DNA from: Frankiales bacterium | GTDB taxonomy: Bacteria; Actinomycetota; Actinomycetes; Mycobacteriales; SCTD01 | Reading direction: 5' to 3' | Length of the DNA: 5,433 nt | Assembly (NCBI GenBank): GCA_025464795.1 | Contig: JAODNB010000140.1 | Coordinates: forward strand, 1 to 5,433 | Part shown: piece by piece, positions 1 to 5,039 of the stretch | Position numbering within the stretch: position 1 is the stretch's first letter | Layout of the letters: every line of letters starts with the position of its first letter | The notes under the pieces: model-generated | Seen by the model: the letters and a program-made list of their open reading frames with translations, nothing else | Told to the model about the DNA's origin: nothing | Database searches by the model: none | Program-made: the position numbers and the translations under genes

Positions 1-99
1 GGCATCGACACCGTCGTGTTCGACCGCGGTGGCAACACCTACGCCGGTCGCATCGCGGCCCTGGCGGACTCCGCTCGCGAGAACGGGCTGACCTTCTAA
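1..99 (+). CDS. rplR: 50S ribosomal protein L18, C-terminal end (partial)
   Basis: The window opens in frame 1 inside a gene whose last 32 codons are visible before TAA at 97-99. The peptide begins GIDTVVFDRGGNTYAGRIAA and ends ENGLTF. The VVFDRGG-x-Y-x-GR-x-AALAD pattern is the typical C-terminus of L18, where it forms part of the fold that binds 5S rRNA in the large-subunit central protuberance. Position directly before rpsE is the standard spc-operon order. The 5' part lies outside the window, so length and start cannot be judged. The stop overlaps the ATG of a 10-codon mini-ORF (TAATG). Identity rests on the short tail plus synteny, which together are convincing. Confidence 0.93.
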   Translation, partial: GIDTVVFDRGGNTYAGRIAALADSARENGLTF

Positions 100-131
100 T
101 GAGCTTCAACTTCGGAAAGAGGAACGTCTGA
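99..131 (+). other. 10-codon mini-ORF linking rplR and rpsE (possible coupling ORF)
   Basis: ATG at 99-101 overlaps the rplR stop as TAATG. The frame encodes MSFNFGKRNV and stops at TGA 129-131, whose final A is the first base of the rpsE ATG (TGATG). The ORF thus fills exactly the space between the two genes, with overlaps at both ends. No clear Shine-Dalgarno site precedes it, so any translation would come from ribosomes finishing rplR. The purine-rich rpsE ribosome site (114-122) lies inside it. A functional peptide is unlikely; a role as a translational bridge is possible, and chance is also possible. Confidence 0.2.
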
Positions 132-799
132 TGCCCGGACAGCAGCGCCGAGGCGGCACAGGTGCCGCCGGTGGCCAGGCCGGACAGGCTGGCGGTGGCC
201 GCGAGGGCGGCGCCCGCGGTGGCCGTGACGGCGGTCGGGGTGGTGCGCCTGAGAAGAGCGCGCACATCGAGCGCGTCGTCGCGATCAACCGCGTCGCCAA
301 GGTCGTGAAGGGCGGTCGTCGCTTCAGCTTCACCGCCCTCGTCGTGGTCGGTGACGGCGACGGCCAGGTCGGTGTCGGCTACGGGAAGGCCAAGGAGGTG
401 CCCGCCGCGATCGCGAAGGGCGTCGAGGAGGCCAAGAAGCACTTCTTCCGCGTCCCGCGGATCGGCGCGACCATCCCCCACCCGATCCAGGGTGAGGCGG
501 CCGCCGGTGTCGTGCTCCTCAAGCCGGCCAGCCCCGGTACCGGCGTCATCGCCGGTGGCCCGGTGCGCGCCGTGCTCGAGTGCGCCGGCATCCACGACGT
601 GCTCAGCAAGTCGCTCGGGTCCTCCAACCCGATCAACATCGTCCACGCGACCGTGGCGGCCCTGCAGGGCCTCGTGCGTCCCGAGGAGATCGCGGCCCGC
701 CGCGGTCTGCCCCTCGAGGACGTCGCCCCGGCCGCCATGCTCCGCGCCCGCGCCGCTGCTATGGCTGCTCCGGTTGCGGCGCCCACGGCAGGGAGCTAG
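131..799 (+). CDS. rpsE: 30S ribosomal protein S5
   Basis: S5 is a small-subunit protein near the mRNA entry side, important for decoding fidelity and mRNA unwinding. The 222-residue product is longer than the 167 residues of E. coli S5. Residues about 7-38 are a Gly/Arg-rich tail with repeated GGR and RGG units. Residues about 44-107 are the S5 N-terminal double-stranded-RNA-binding-like domain with the signature RRFSFTALVVVGDGDGQVG, followed by VGYGKAKEVPAAIAKG. Residues about 118-195 are the C-terminal domain (GTGVIAGGPVRAVLE, SKSLGSSNPINIVHAT). The last ~20 residues are an Ala/Pro-rich tail. The ATG at 131 is chosen because GGAAAGAGG at 114-122 sits about 8 nt upstream and it overlaps the preceding TGA. 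rpmD starts 2 nt after the stop. The tails are typical of actinobacterial S5, but their exact length varies. Confidence 0.98.
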   Translation: MPGQQRRGGTGAAGGQAGQAGGGREGGARGGRDGGRGGAPEKSAHIERVVAINRVAKVVKGGRRFSFTALVVVGDGDGQVGVGYGKAKEVPAAIAKGVEEAKKHFFRVPRIGATIPHPIQGEAAAGVVLLKPASPGTGVIAGGPVRAVLECAGIHDVLSKSLGSSNPINIVHATVAALQGLVRPEEIAARRGLPLEDVAPAAMLRARAAAMAAPVAAPTAGS

Positions 800-801
800 T
801 C

Positions 802-984
802 ATGGGCCGTCTCAAGGTCACCCAGACGAAGTCCGGTATCGGCGGAAAGCAGAACCAGCGCGACACCCTGCGCTCGCTCGGCCTGAAGCGGATCAACGAC
901 ACGGTCGTCAAGGAGGACCGCCCCGAGATCCGCGGGATGGTCAACACGGTCACGCACCTCGTGTCCGTCGAGGAGGTCGAGTAA
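802..984 (+). CDS. rpmD: 50S ribosomal protein L30
   Basis: The 60-residue product has the length and composition of bacterial L30, a small large-subunit protein with a beta-alpha-beta fold that contacts 23S rRNA. It begins MGRLKVTQTKSGIGG and continues with NQRDTLRSLGLKRINDT, the usual L30 core, and ends VSVEEVE. The open frame extends upstream to an ATG at 580, but that extension lies wholly inside rpsE and has no L30 similarity. ATG 802 is the start because GGGAG at 791-795 lies 6 nt upstream and the protein then matches family length. The gene is 2 nt downstream of rpsE, and its own 3' end carries the rplO ribosome site, so the three genes are probably translated as a coupled set. Confidence 0.97.
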   Translation: MGRLKVTQTKSGIGGKQNQRDTLRSLGLKRINDTVVKEDRPEIRGMVNTVTHLVSVEEVE

Positions 985-987
985 CCC

Positions 988-1449
988 ATGAGCAACACCA
1001 CTGGCGGTTCACCGCTGAAGGTCCACCACCTCCGTCCCGCTCCTGGCGCCAAGACCGCCAAGACCCGGGTCGGTCGTGGTGAGGCCAGCAAGGGCAAGAC
1101 CTCTGGTCGCGGTACCAAGGGCACCAAGGCCCGCTACCAGGTCCCGGCCGCCTTCGAGGGCGGGCAGATGCCGCTGCACATGCGGCTGCCCAAGCTCAAG
1201 GGCTTCAAGAACCGGTTCCGCGTCGAGTACCAGGTCGTGAACCTGGACAAGATCGTCGAGCGCTTCCCCGAGGGCGGCGCGCTCGGCGTCGAGGAGCTCG
1301 TGGCCAAGGGCCTCGTGCGCGACAACAACCTGGTCAAGGTCCTGGGTGGTGGAGACATCACGGTCAAGCTGGACCTGACGGTGCACGCGTTCTCCGCCAG
1401 CGCCAAGGAGAAGATCACCGCTGCCGGTGGTTCCGCCACCGAGCTGTAG
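988..1449 (+). CDS. rplO: 50S ribosomal protein L15
   Basis: The product is 153 residues, normal for L15, a large-subunit protein whose long basic N-terminal arm threads into 23S rRNA and which joins late in assembly. Residues about 10-75 form the Gly/Lys/Arg-rich arm (LKVHHLRPAPGAK, RVGRGEASKGKTSGRGTKG, FEGGQMPLHMRLPKLKGF). Residues about 80-150 form the globular part, including VNLDKIVERF, LVRDNNLVKVLGGGDI and VHAFSASAKEKI. The start is ATG 988, with GAGGAGG at 970-976 inside the end of rpmD, 11 nt away. The gap after rpmD is 3 nt. It is the last gene of the first block: a strong hairpin starts 11 nt after its stop and a 178-nt gap separates it from secY. Confidence 0.98.
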   Translation: MSNTTGGSPLKVHHLRPAPGAKTAKTRVGRGEASKGKTSGRGTKGTKARYQVPAAFEGGQMPLHMRLPKLKGFKNRFRVEYQVVNLDKIVERFPEGGALGVEELVAKGLVRDNNLVKVLGGGDITVKLDLTVHAFSASAKEKITAAGGSATEL

Positions 1450-1460
1450 CACCTGCTGAC

Positions 1461-1498
1461 GGGCCGTCGCCCCTCCCGAAGGGGAGGCGCGACGGCCC
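1461..1498 (+). terminator. GC-rich hairpin after rplO, candidate terminator or attenuator
   Basis: GGGCCGTCGC (1461-1470) is perfectly complementary to GCGACGGCCC (1489-1498). CCTCCC (1472-1477) pairs with GGGAGG (1482-1487), leaving a GAAG loop and a single C-C mismatch (1471/1488). The result is 16 base pairs, almost all G-C. It starts 11 nt after the rplO stop. No T-run follows (AGCGCATGTGTAAGG), so it is not a classic intrinsic terminator. Hairpins without U-tracts are often proposed as terminators or 3'-end protectors in actinobacteria. Transcription may stop, partly read through, or be processed here. Confidence 0.7.
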
Positions 1499-1516
1499 AG
1501 CGCATGTGTAAGGGGC

Positions 1517-1525
1517 TGTTAGAGT
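1517..1525 (+). promoter_or_regulatory. candidate extended -10 promoter for secY-adk-map
   Basis: TGTTAGAGT gives an extended -10 (TG-n-TAnnnT), with the hexamer TAGAGT at 1520-1525. It is the only TAnnnT match in the whole rplO-secY gap. No convincing -35 is seen 16-19 nt upstream, because that stretch is the end of the hairpin. A start near 1532 would give a leader of about 95 nt before the secY GTG. Placement just after a hairpin fits a promoter that re-starts transcription after partial termination. The call rests on a short motif only. Confidence 0.4.
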
Positions 1526-1627
1526 CCTCAACGCGGCGCGTACCGCCCCTTTCGCCCGCCCATCACCAGCCACCCCACCCGCCCCGACGCTTCGGGCCGG
1601 ACGTCGATCACCCTCAACGGAGGTTCT

Positions 1628-2920
1628 GTGCTCACCGCCTTCGGACGGGCCTTCCGCACACCCGATCTGCGGAAGAAGCTGCTCTTCACGCTGGCGATCA
1701 TCGGTGTCTACCGGCTCGGATCGGTCGTTCCCGGCCCTGGTGTGTCCTACGTGGCCATCCAGGAGTGCCTGAAGACCGTCGACAAGTCCGGCGTCTACGG
1801 CCTGGTGAACCTGTTCAGCGGCGGGGCGCTCCTGAAGCTGAGCATCTTCGCGCTCGGGATCATGCCGTACATCACCAGCTCGATCATCGTGCAGCTGCTC
1901 ATCGTCGTGATCCCGCGCCTGGAGCAGCTCAAGGACGAGGGCCAGTCGGGTCAGGCGAAGCTCACCCAGTACACCCGCTACCTCACGGTCGCGCTCGCGA
2001 TCCTGCAGTCCACCGGCATCGTCGCGCTGGCGAAGTCCGGGAACCTCATCCAGGGCTGTCAGCAGAAGATCATCCCGGACCAGTCGCTCTTCCGGATCGG
2101 CGTCCTCGTCGTCACGCTGACGGCCGGGACGGCGGTGATCATGTGGCTGGGCGAGCTGGTCACCGATCGCGGCGTCGGCAACGGCATGTCCGTGCTCATC
2201 TTCACCTCGATCATCTCGAGCATGCCGTCGCAGGGCGGTCAGATCCTCCACCAGAACCGCGGCGGCCTGCTGCTCACCGCGGTCATCATGCTGGCGATCG
2301 TGGTCATCACGCTGGTGGTGTTCGTCGAGCAGGCGCAACGCCGCATCCCGGTGCAGTACGCGAAGCGCATGATCGGCCGCCGCATGTACGGCGGGACCAG
2401 CACCTACATCCCGCTGAAGGTCAACCAGGCCGGTGTCATCCCGGTCATCTTCGCCAGCTCGCTGCTTTACCTCCCGAGCCTGCTGCGCAATGTGTGGACC
2501 GACCCCACGTTCACCAAGTACGTCGACCGGTACCTCACGCGCGGGGACCACCCGATCTACCTGGCCACCTACTTCTTCCTCATCATCTTCTTCACGTACT
2601 TCTACGTCGCGATCACGTTCAACCCGGTCGAGGTCGCGGACAACATGAAGAAGTACGGCGGGTTCGTGCCGGGCATCCGTCCTGGCCGTGCCACCGCGGA
2701 GTACCTCGACTACATCCTCAGCCGCATCACCAGCTTCGGTGCGCTGTACCTGGGCCTGGTCGCCGTGCTCCCGCTGCTGCTGTTCAACCTCACCGCCGGG
2801 GCCAACCGCATCCCGTTCGGTGGCACGGCCGTCCTCATCGTCGTCGGCGTCGGCCTGGAGACCGTGAAGCAGATCGAGAGCCAGCTGATGCTGCGCAACT
2901 ACGAAGGCTTCCTTCGCTAG
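1628..2920 (+). CDS. secY: Protein translocase channel subunit SecY
   Basis: SecY is the central channel of the SecYEG translocon in the cytoplasmic membrane. It passes unfolded proteins driven by SecA and receives nascent membrane proteins. The 430-residue product shows the usual ten membrane segments, roughly at residues 18-35, 66-95, 117-135, 155-175, 185-200, 214-233, 268-286, 310-330, 368-388 and 396-412. Family motifs include LGIMPYITSSII (76-87), TDRGVGNGMSVL (179-190) and the cytosolic loop MKKYGGFVPGIRPG (340-353). That loop contains Arg351, the likely equivalent of the E. coli loop arginine needed for SecA-dependent export. The start is GTG 1628, preceded by GGAGGT at 1619-1624, a rather close spacing of 3-4 nt. 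adk follows after 13 nt. The 178-nt upstream gap with its own candidate promoter suggests at least partly separate expression from rplO. Confidence 0.98.
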   Translation: MLTAFGRAFRTPDLRKKLLFTLAIIGVYRLGSVVPGPGVSYVAIQECLKTVDKSGVYGLVNLFSGGALLKLSIFALGIMPYITSSIIVQLLIVVIPRLEQLKDEGQSGQAKLTQYTRYLTVALAILQSTGIVALAKSGNLIQGCQQKIIPDQSLFRIGVLVVTLTAGTAVIMWLGELVTDRGVGNGMSVLIFTSIISSMPSQGGQILHQNRGGLLLTAVIMLAIVVITLVVFVEQAQRRIPVQYAKRMIGRRMYGGTSTYIPLKVNQAGVIPVIFASSLLYLPSLLRNVWTDPTFTKYVDRYLTRGDHPIYLATYFFLIIFFTYFYVAITFNPVEVADNMKKYGGFVPGIRPGRATAEYLDYILSRITSFGALYLGLVAVLPLLLFNLTAGANRIPFGGTAVLIVVGVGLETVKQIESQLMLRNYEGFLR

Positions 2921-2933
2921 TGGACGCCGCGTA

Positions 2934-3593
2934 GTGCGTCTGGTGCTGGTGGGGCCCCCTGGAGCGGGAAAGGGGACGCAGGCCCAGTTCATCGCGGAGC
3001 ACCTGTCTGTCCCCAAGATCTCGACGGGGGACATCTTCCGGGCCAACGTCAGCCAGGGCACGCCCCTCGGGCTGCAGGCGAAGGCCTACATGGATCGGGG
3101 GGACCTGGTCCCCGACGGCGTGACCATCGAGATGGTGCGAGACCGGCTGGCGCAGGCGGACGCCACCTCCGGCTTCCTGCTCGACGGGTTCCCGCGCACG
3201 ACGCCCCAGGCGCAGGTGCTGGACGACATGCTGGCGGACGCCGGGGTGAAGCTCGATGTGGTGCTCGAGCTGGTCGTGGAGAACGACGAGGTCATCCGTC
3301 GGCTGTCCGGTCGTCGCACCTGCCGCACCTGCAACCACATCTGGCACGTCGACTTCGACCCGCCCGCCGACGAAGGCGTCTGCGACCTCGACGGCGGTGC
3401 CCTCTACCAGCGCGACGACGACCAGGCGGAGACGATCGCCAACCGGCTCGAGGTCTACGCCAAGGAGACAGCGCCGCTGGTGAACTACTACGCGGAGCGG
3501 GGGCTGCTCATCGGCCTCGACGCCACCGGCCCGGTGGACGACGTCACGCAGCGGGCCATCGACGCCCTCCGCCCCCTGCAGCACGACTTCTAG
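2934..3593 (+). CDS. adk: Adenylate kinase, long form with zinc-type LID
   Basis: Adk is a cytosolic enzyme catalysing ATP + AMP = 2 ADP. The 219-residue product has the P-loop GPPGAGKGT (7-15, Lys13), the AMP-binding segment STGDIFRANV (30-39, Arg36), the DGFPRT motif (84-89, Arg88) and the LID (about 127-163). In the LID, Cys130, Cys133, Cys150 and Asp153 are spaced C-x2-C-x16-C-x2-D, the zinc-site pattern known from Gram-positive Adk. YQRDDD (158-163) and Arg171 complete the active-site arginines. This long form differs from the short, LID-less Adk of mycobacteria. The start is GTG 2934; no other start codon is available in frame after the secY stop, and the MRLVLVGPPG opening is standard. 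Only a weak GGACG (2922-2926) precedes it, so initiation probably relies on coupling to secY. Confidence 0.98.
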   Translation: MRLVLVGPPGAGKGTQAQFIAEHLSVPKISTGDIFRANVSQGTPLGLQAKAYMDRGDLVPDGVTIEMVRDRLAQADATSGFLLDGFPRTTPQAQVLDDMLADAGVKLDVVLELVVENDEVIRRLSGRRTCRTCNHIWHVDFDPPADEGVCDLDGGALYQRDDDQAETIANRLEVYAKETAPLVNYYAERGLLIGLDATGPVDDVTQRAIDALRPLQHDF

Positions 3594-3594
3594 G

Positions 3595-4425
3595 GTGGCA
3601 CTGCGCGATCGCCGGCCCCGCGGCGTGACGGTCAAGACGCCGGAGCAGGTGCAGAAGATGCGCGTGGCCGGCCTCGTGGTCGCCGAGGCGCTGGAGCGGA
3701 TGGCCGAGGCCGTGCGGCCGGGTGCCACGACGGCCGACCTCGACCGGATCGCTCGGACCGTGCTCGAGCACCACGGTGCGACGTCGAGCTTCCTCGGATA
3801 CGGCGACCCGGGCTTTCCGGCGGTCATCTGCGCGAGCGTCGGGGCCGCCGTCGTCCACGGGATCCCGGACGACCGACCGCTTGAGGAGGGCGAGCTCTGC
3901 TCGATCGACTTCGGGGCGATCGTGGACGGCTGGCACGGCGACGCGGCGGTGACCGTGCCCGTGGGCACCTGCTCGCCTGAGGTCCTCGAGCTGAACCGGG
4001 TGACGGAGCAGTCGCTCTGGGCGGCGCTGCGCACCGCGCGCCCCGGAGGTCGGCTGTCCGACATCGGCGCGGCCGTGGAACAGGTCGTGCGGCCGCACGG
4101 CTACGGCCTGCTCGACGACTACACCGGCCACGGGATCGGTCGTTCCATGCACGAACCGCCCCACGTCCCCAACCTCGCCCCGAGGGGCCCGGGGCACGGG
4201 ATGGCGCTCGACGTGGGGATCTGCCTGGCCATCGAGCCGATGGCGACCCTCGGCACGGGCGAGGTGGACGTCCTGGAGGACGAGTGGACCGTCGTGACCG
4301 CCGACGGCCAGCAGGCCTCGCACTGGGAGCACACCGTGGCGATCACCCCGGACGGTCCGTGGGTCCTCACCGCCGCTGACGGCGGCGCGTCACGGCTGTC
4401 GTCGCCTGTGTCGTCGCAGCTGTAG
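3595..4425 (+). CDS. map: Methionine aminopeptidase, type I
   Basis: Map removes the initiator methionine from new proteins when the second residue is small. The 276-residue product has the pita-bread fold motifs and all five metal ligands: Asp105 (SIDFGA), Asp116 (GWHGD), His179 (TGHGIG), Glu214 (IEPM) and Glu245 (HWEHT). The substrate-contacting His88 (VVHGIP) and His186 (MHEPPH) are also present. It is somewhat longer than the ~264 residues of E. coli Map, because of a short N-terminal segment and a Ser-rich tail (ASRLSSPVSSQL). GTG 3595, 1 nt after the adk stop, is the favoured start. GTG 3625 (MTVKTPEQ) would still keep the catalytic core and cannot be excluded, since neither has a good ribosome site. 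Spc-operon Map is normally the housekeeping copy. Confidence 0.97.
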   Translation: MALRDRRPRGVTVKTPEQVQKMRVAGLVVAEALERMAEAVRPGATTADLDRIARTVLEHHGATSSFLGYGDPGFPAVICASVGAAVVHGIPDDRPLEEGELCSIDFGAIVDGWHGDAAVTVPVGTCSPEVLELNRVTEQSLWAALRTARPGGRLSDIGAAVEQVVRPHGYGLLDDYTGHGIGRSMHEPPHVPNLAPRGPGHGMALDVGICLAIEPMATLGTGEVDVLEDEWTVVTADGQQASHWEHTVAITPDGPWVLTAADGGASRLSSPVSSQL

Positions 4426-4465
4426 GAGCGTCCCTGAGCGTGCGGGGAGGGTCACAGCGGGCTCG

Positions 4466-4496
4466 TTGGACCGCCGGCGCGCCGATGACGTACGAT
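4466..4496 (+). promoter_or_regulatory. sigma70-like promoter upstream of infA
   Basis: TTGGAC (4466-4471) resembles a -35 box. TACGAT (4491-4496) is a good actinobacterial -10 and the only TAnnnT match in the map-infA gap. The spacer is 19 nt, a little longer than the preferred 17-18. Transcription would begin around 4503, giving a leader of about 110 nt before the infA ATG. A promoter here fits the 186-nt gap and the frequent separate transcription of infA in actinobacteria. Confidence 0.55.
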
Positions 4497-4503
4497 GACA
4501 CGT

Positions 4504-4606
4504 CGGTCTATGACCGGCACCCCTCGGCATGCCTTCGCTCCCGCGAAGGACTCCCGCCGCGGATCAGTGAACCACCAGACGCAACTACCGACACGACGGA
4601 TCGCGG
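4504..4606 (+). promoter_or_regulatory. infA 5' leader with three inverted repeats
   Basis: The leader predicted between the promoter and infA holds three pairings found by eye. CGGTC (4504-4508) pairs with GACCG (4512-4516). CCTTCGC (4532-4538) pairs with GCGAAGG (4543-4549) around a TCCC loop, a perfect 7-bp stem. CCGCG-ATC (4557-4561 and 4563-4565, with G4562 bulged) pairs with GATCGCGG (4599-4606). The last pairing ties up two G residues of the infA Shine-Dalgarno site, with an A/C-rich loop of 33 nt between. Regulation through this fold is an inference. Confidence 0.35.
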
Positions 4607-4609
4607 AGG
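4605..4609 (+). promoter_or_regulatory. infA ribosome-binding site with unusually short spacing
   Basis: GGAGG (4605-4609) is the only strong Shine-Dalgarno core before infA, yet just two bases (AC) separate it from ATG 4612. Five to nine is usual. The start itself is secure because MPKKDGAIEIEG is the conserved IF1 opening. The close spacing may reduce initiation efficiency. Confidence 0.7.
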
Positions 4610-4611
4610 AC

Positions 4612-4833
4612 ATGCCGAAGAAGGACGGGGCCATTGAGATCGAGGGCCGTGTCGTCGAGCCGCTCCCCAACGCGATGTTTCGCGTGGAGCTGCAGAACGG
4701 GCACAAGGTCTTGGCCCACATCAGCGGCAAGATGCGGCAGCACTACATCCGCATCCTCCCCGAGGACCGGGTCGTGGTGGAGCTGTCTCCGTACGACCTG
4801 ACCCGCGGGCGCATCGTCTACCGCTACAAGTAA
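4612..4833 (+). CDS. infA: Translation initiation factor IF-1
   Basis: IF1 is a small cytosolic factor that binds the ribosomal A site of the 30S subunit and works with IF2 and IF3 during initiation. The 73-residue product has the single S1-like OB fold of the family: MPKKDGAIEIEGRVVEPLPN, then AMFRVELQNGHKVLAHISGK (21-40), MRQHYIRILPEDRVVVE, and YDLTRGRIVYRYK at the end. Length and sequence match actinobacterial IF1 almost throughout. The frame is open upstream to an ATG at 4495, but that extension overlaps the promoter and lacks IF1 similarity, so ATG 4612 is the start. rpmJ begins 24 nt downstream, and the two are presumably one transcript. Confidence 0.98.
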   Translation: MPKKDGAIEIEGRVVEPLPNAMFRVELQNGHKVLAHISGKMRQHYIRILPEDRVVVELSPYDLTRGRIVYRYK

Positions 4834-4857
4834 CCGCGACAAGCAAAAAGGAAACCC

Positions 4858-4974
4858 GTGAAGGTCAAGCCGAGCGTCAAGCCGATCTGCGACAAGTGCC
4901 GCGTCATCCGTCGCCACGGCCGCGTCATGGTGATCTGCTCCTCGACGGCGCGTCACAAGCAGCGTCAGGGCTAG
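4858..4974 (+). CDS. rpmJ: 50S ribosomal protein L36, zinc-binding form
   Basis: L36 is the smallest large-subunit protein and binds 23S rRNA. The 38-residue product begins MKVKPSVKPICDKC and ends HKQRQG, the classic L36 pattern. Cys11, Cys14, Cys27 and His33 give a complete CCCH zinc site, so this is the zinc-containing (C+) form rather than the zinc-free paralogue made under zinc starvation. The GTG start at 4858 is preceded by AAGGA (4848-4852), 5 nt away, inside an A-rich stretch. The gene lies between infA and rpsM as in most bacteria. A gene this short with a GTG start is easily missed by automatic calling. Confidence 0.97.
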   Translation: MKVKPSVKPICDKCRVIRRHGRVMVICSSTARHKQRQG

Positions 4975-4988
4975 GCACCAAGCACCGG

Positions 4989-5010
4989 CACCACTGCACC
5001 ACTGCACCAC
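4989..5010 (+). repeat. short tandem repeat, 8-bp unit CACCACTG
   Basis: The unit CACCACTG occurs twice in full (4989-4996, 4997-5004) and then as CACCAC (5005-5010), about 2.75 copies. It starts 14 nt after the rpmJ stop. It is part of a C/A-rich, G-poor stretch that should be largely unstructured in RNA. It may be only slippage in a non-coding gap; no binding protein can be named. Confidence 0.75.
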
Positions 5011-5039
5011 CCTGCTCAACAACCGAACAGCGCGCCCAA

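Noticed and set aside
580..801. Upstream extension of the L30 frame to ATG 580
   Set aside because: It lies inside rpsE, lacks L30 similarity, and ATG 802 gives the right length and a ribosome site.
1504..2934. 476-codon plus-strand frame overlapping all of secY
   Set aside because: The product is rich in Pro, Arg and His without family features, whereas the overlapping frame is an unmistakable SecY.
1415..3061. 548-codon open frame on the minus strand opposite secY
   Set aside because: It mirrors secY, and its product is a low-complexity run of Asp, Glu, Arg and His typical of antisense frames in GC-rich genes. No domain is recognisable.
2835..4064. 409-codon minus-strand frame opposite adk and map
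   Set aside because: It is antisense to two confidently identified genes and has biased composition with no recognisable motif.
4495..4611. Upstream extension of the IF1 frame to ATG 4495
   Set aside because: It begins within the -10 element and would add 39 residues unlike any IF1; the family starts at MPKKDG.
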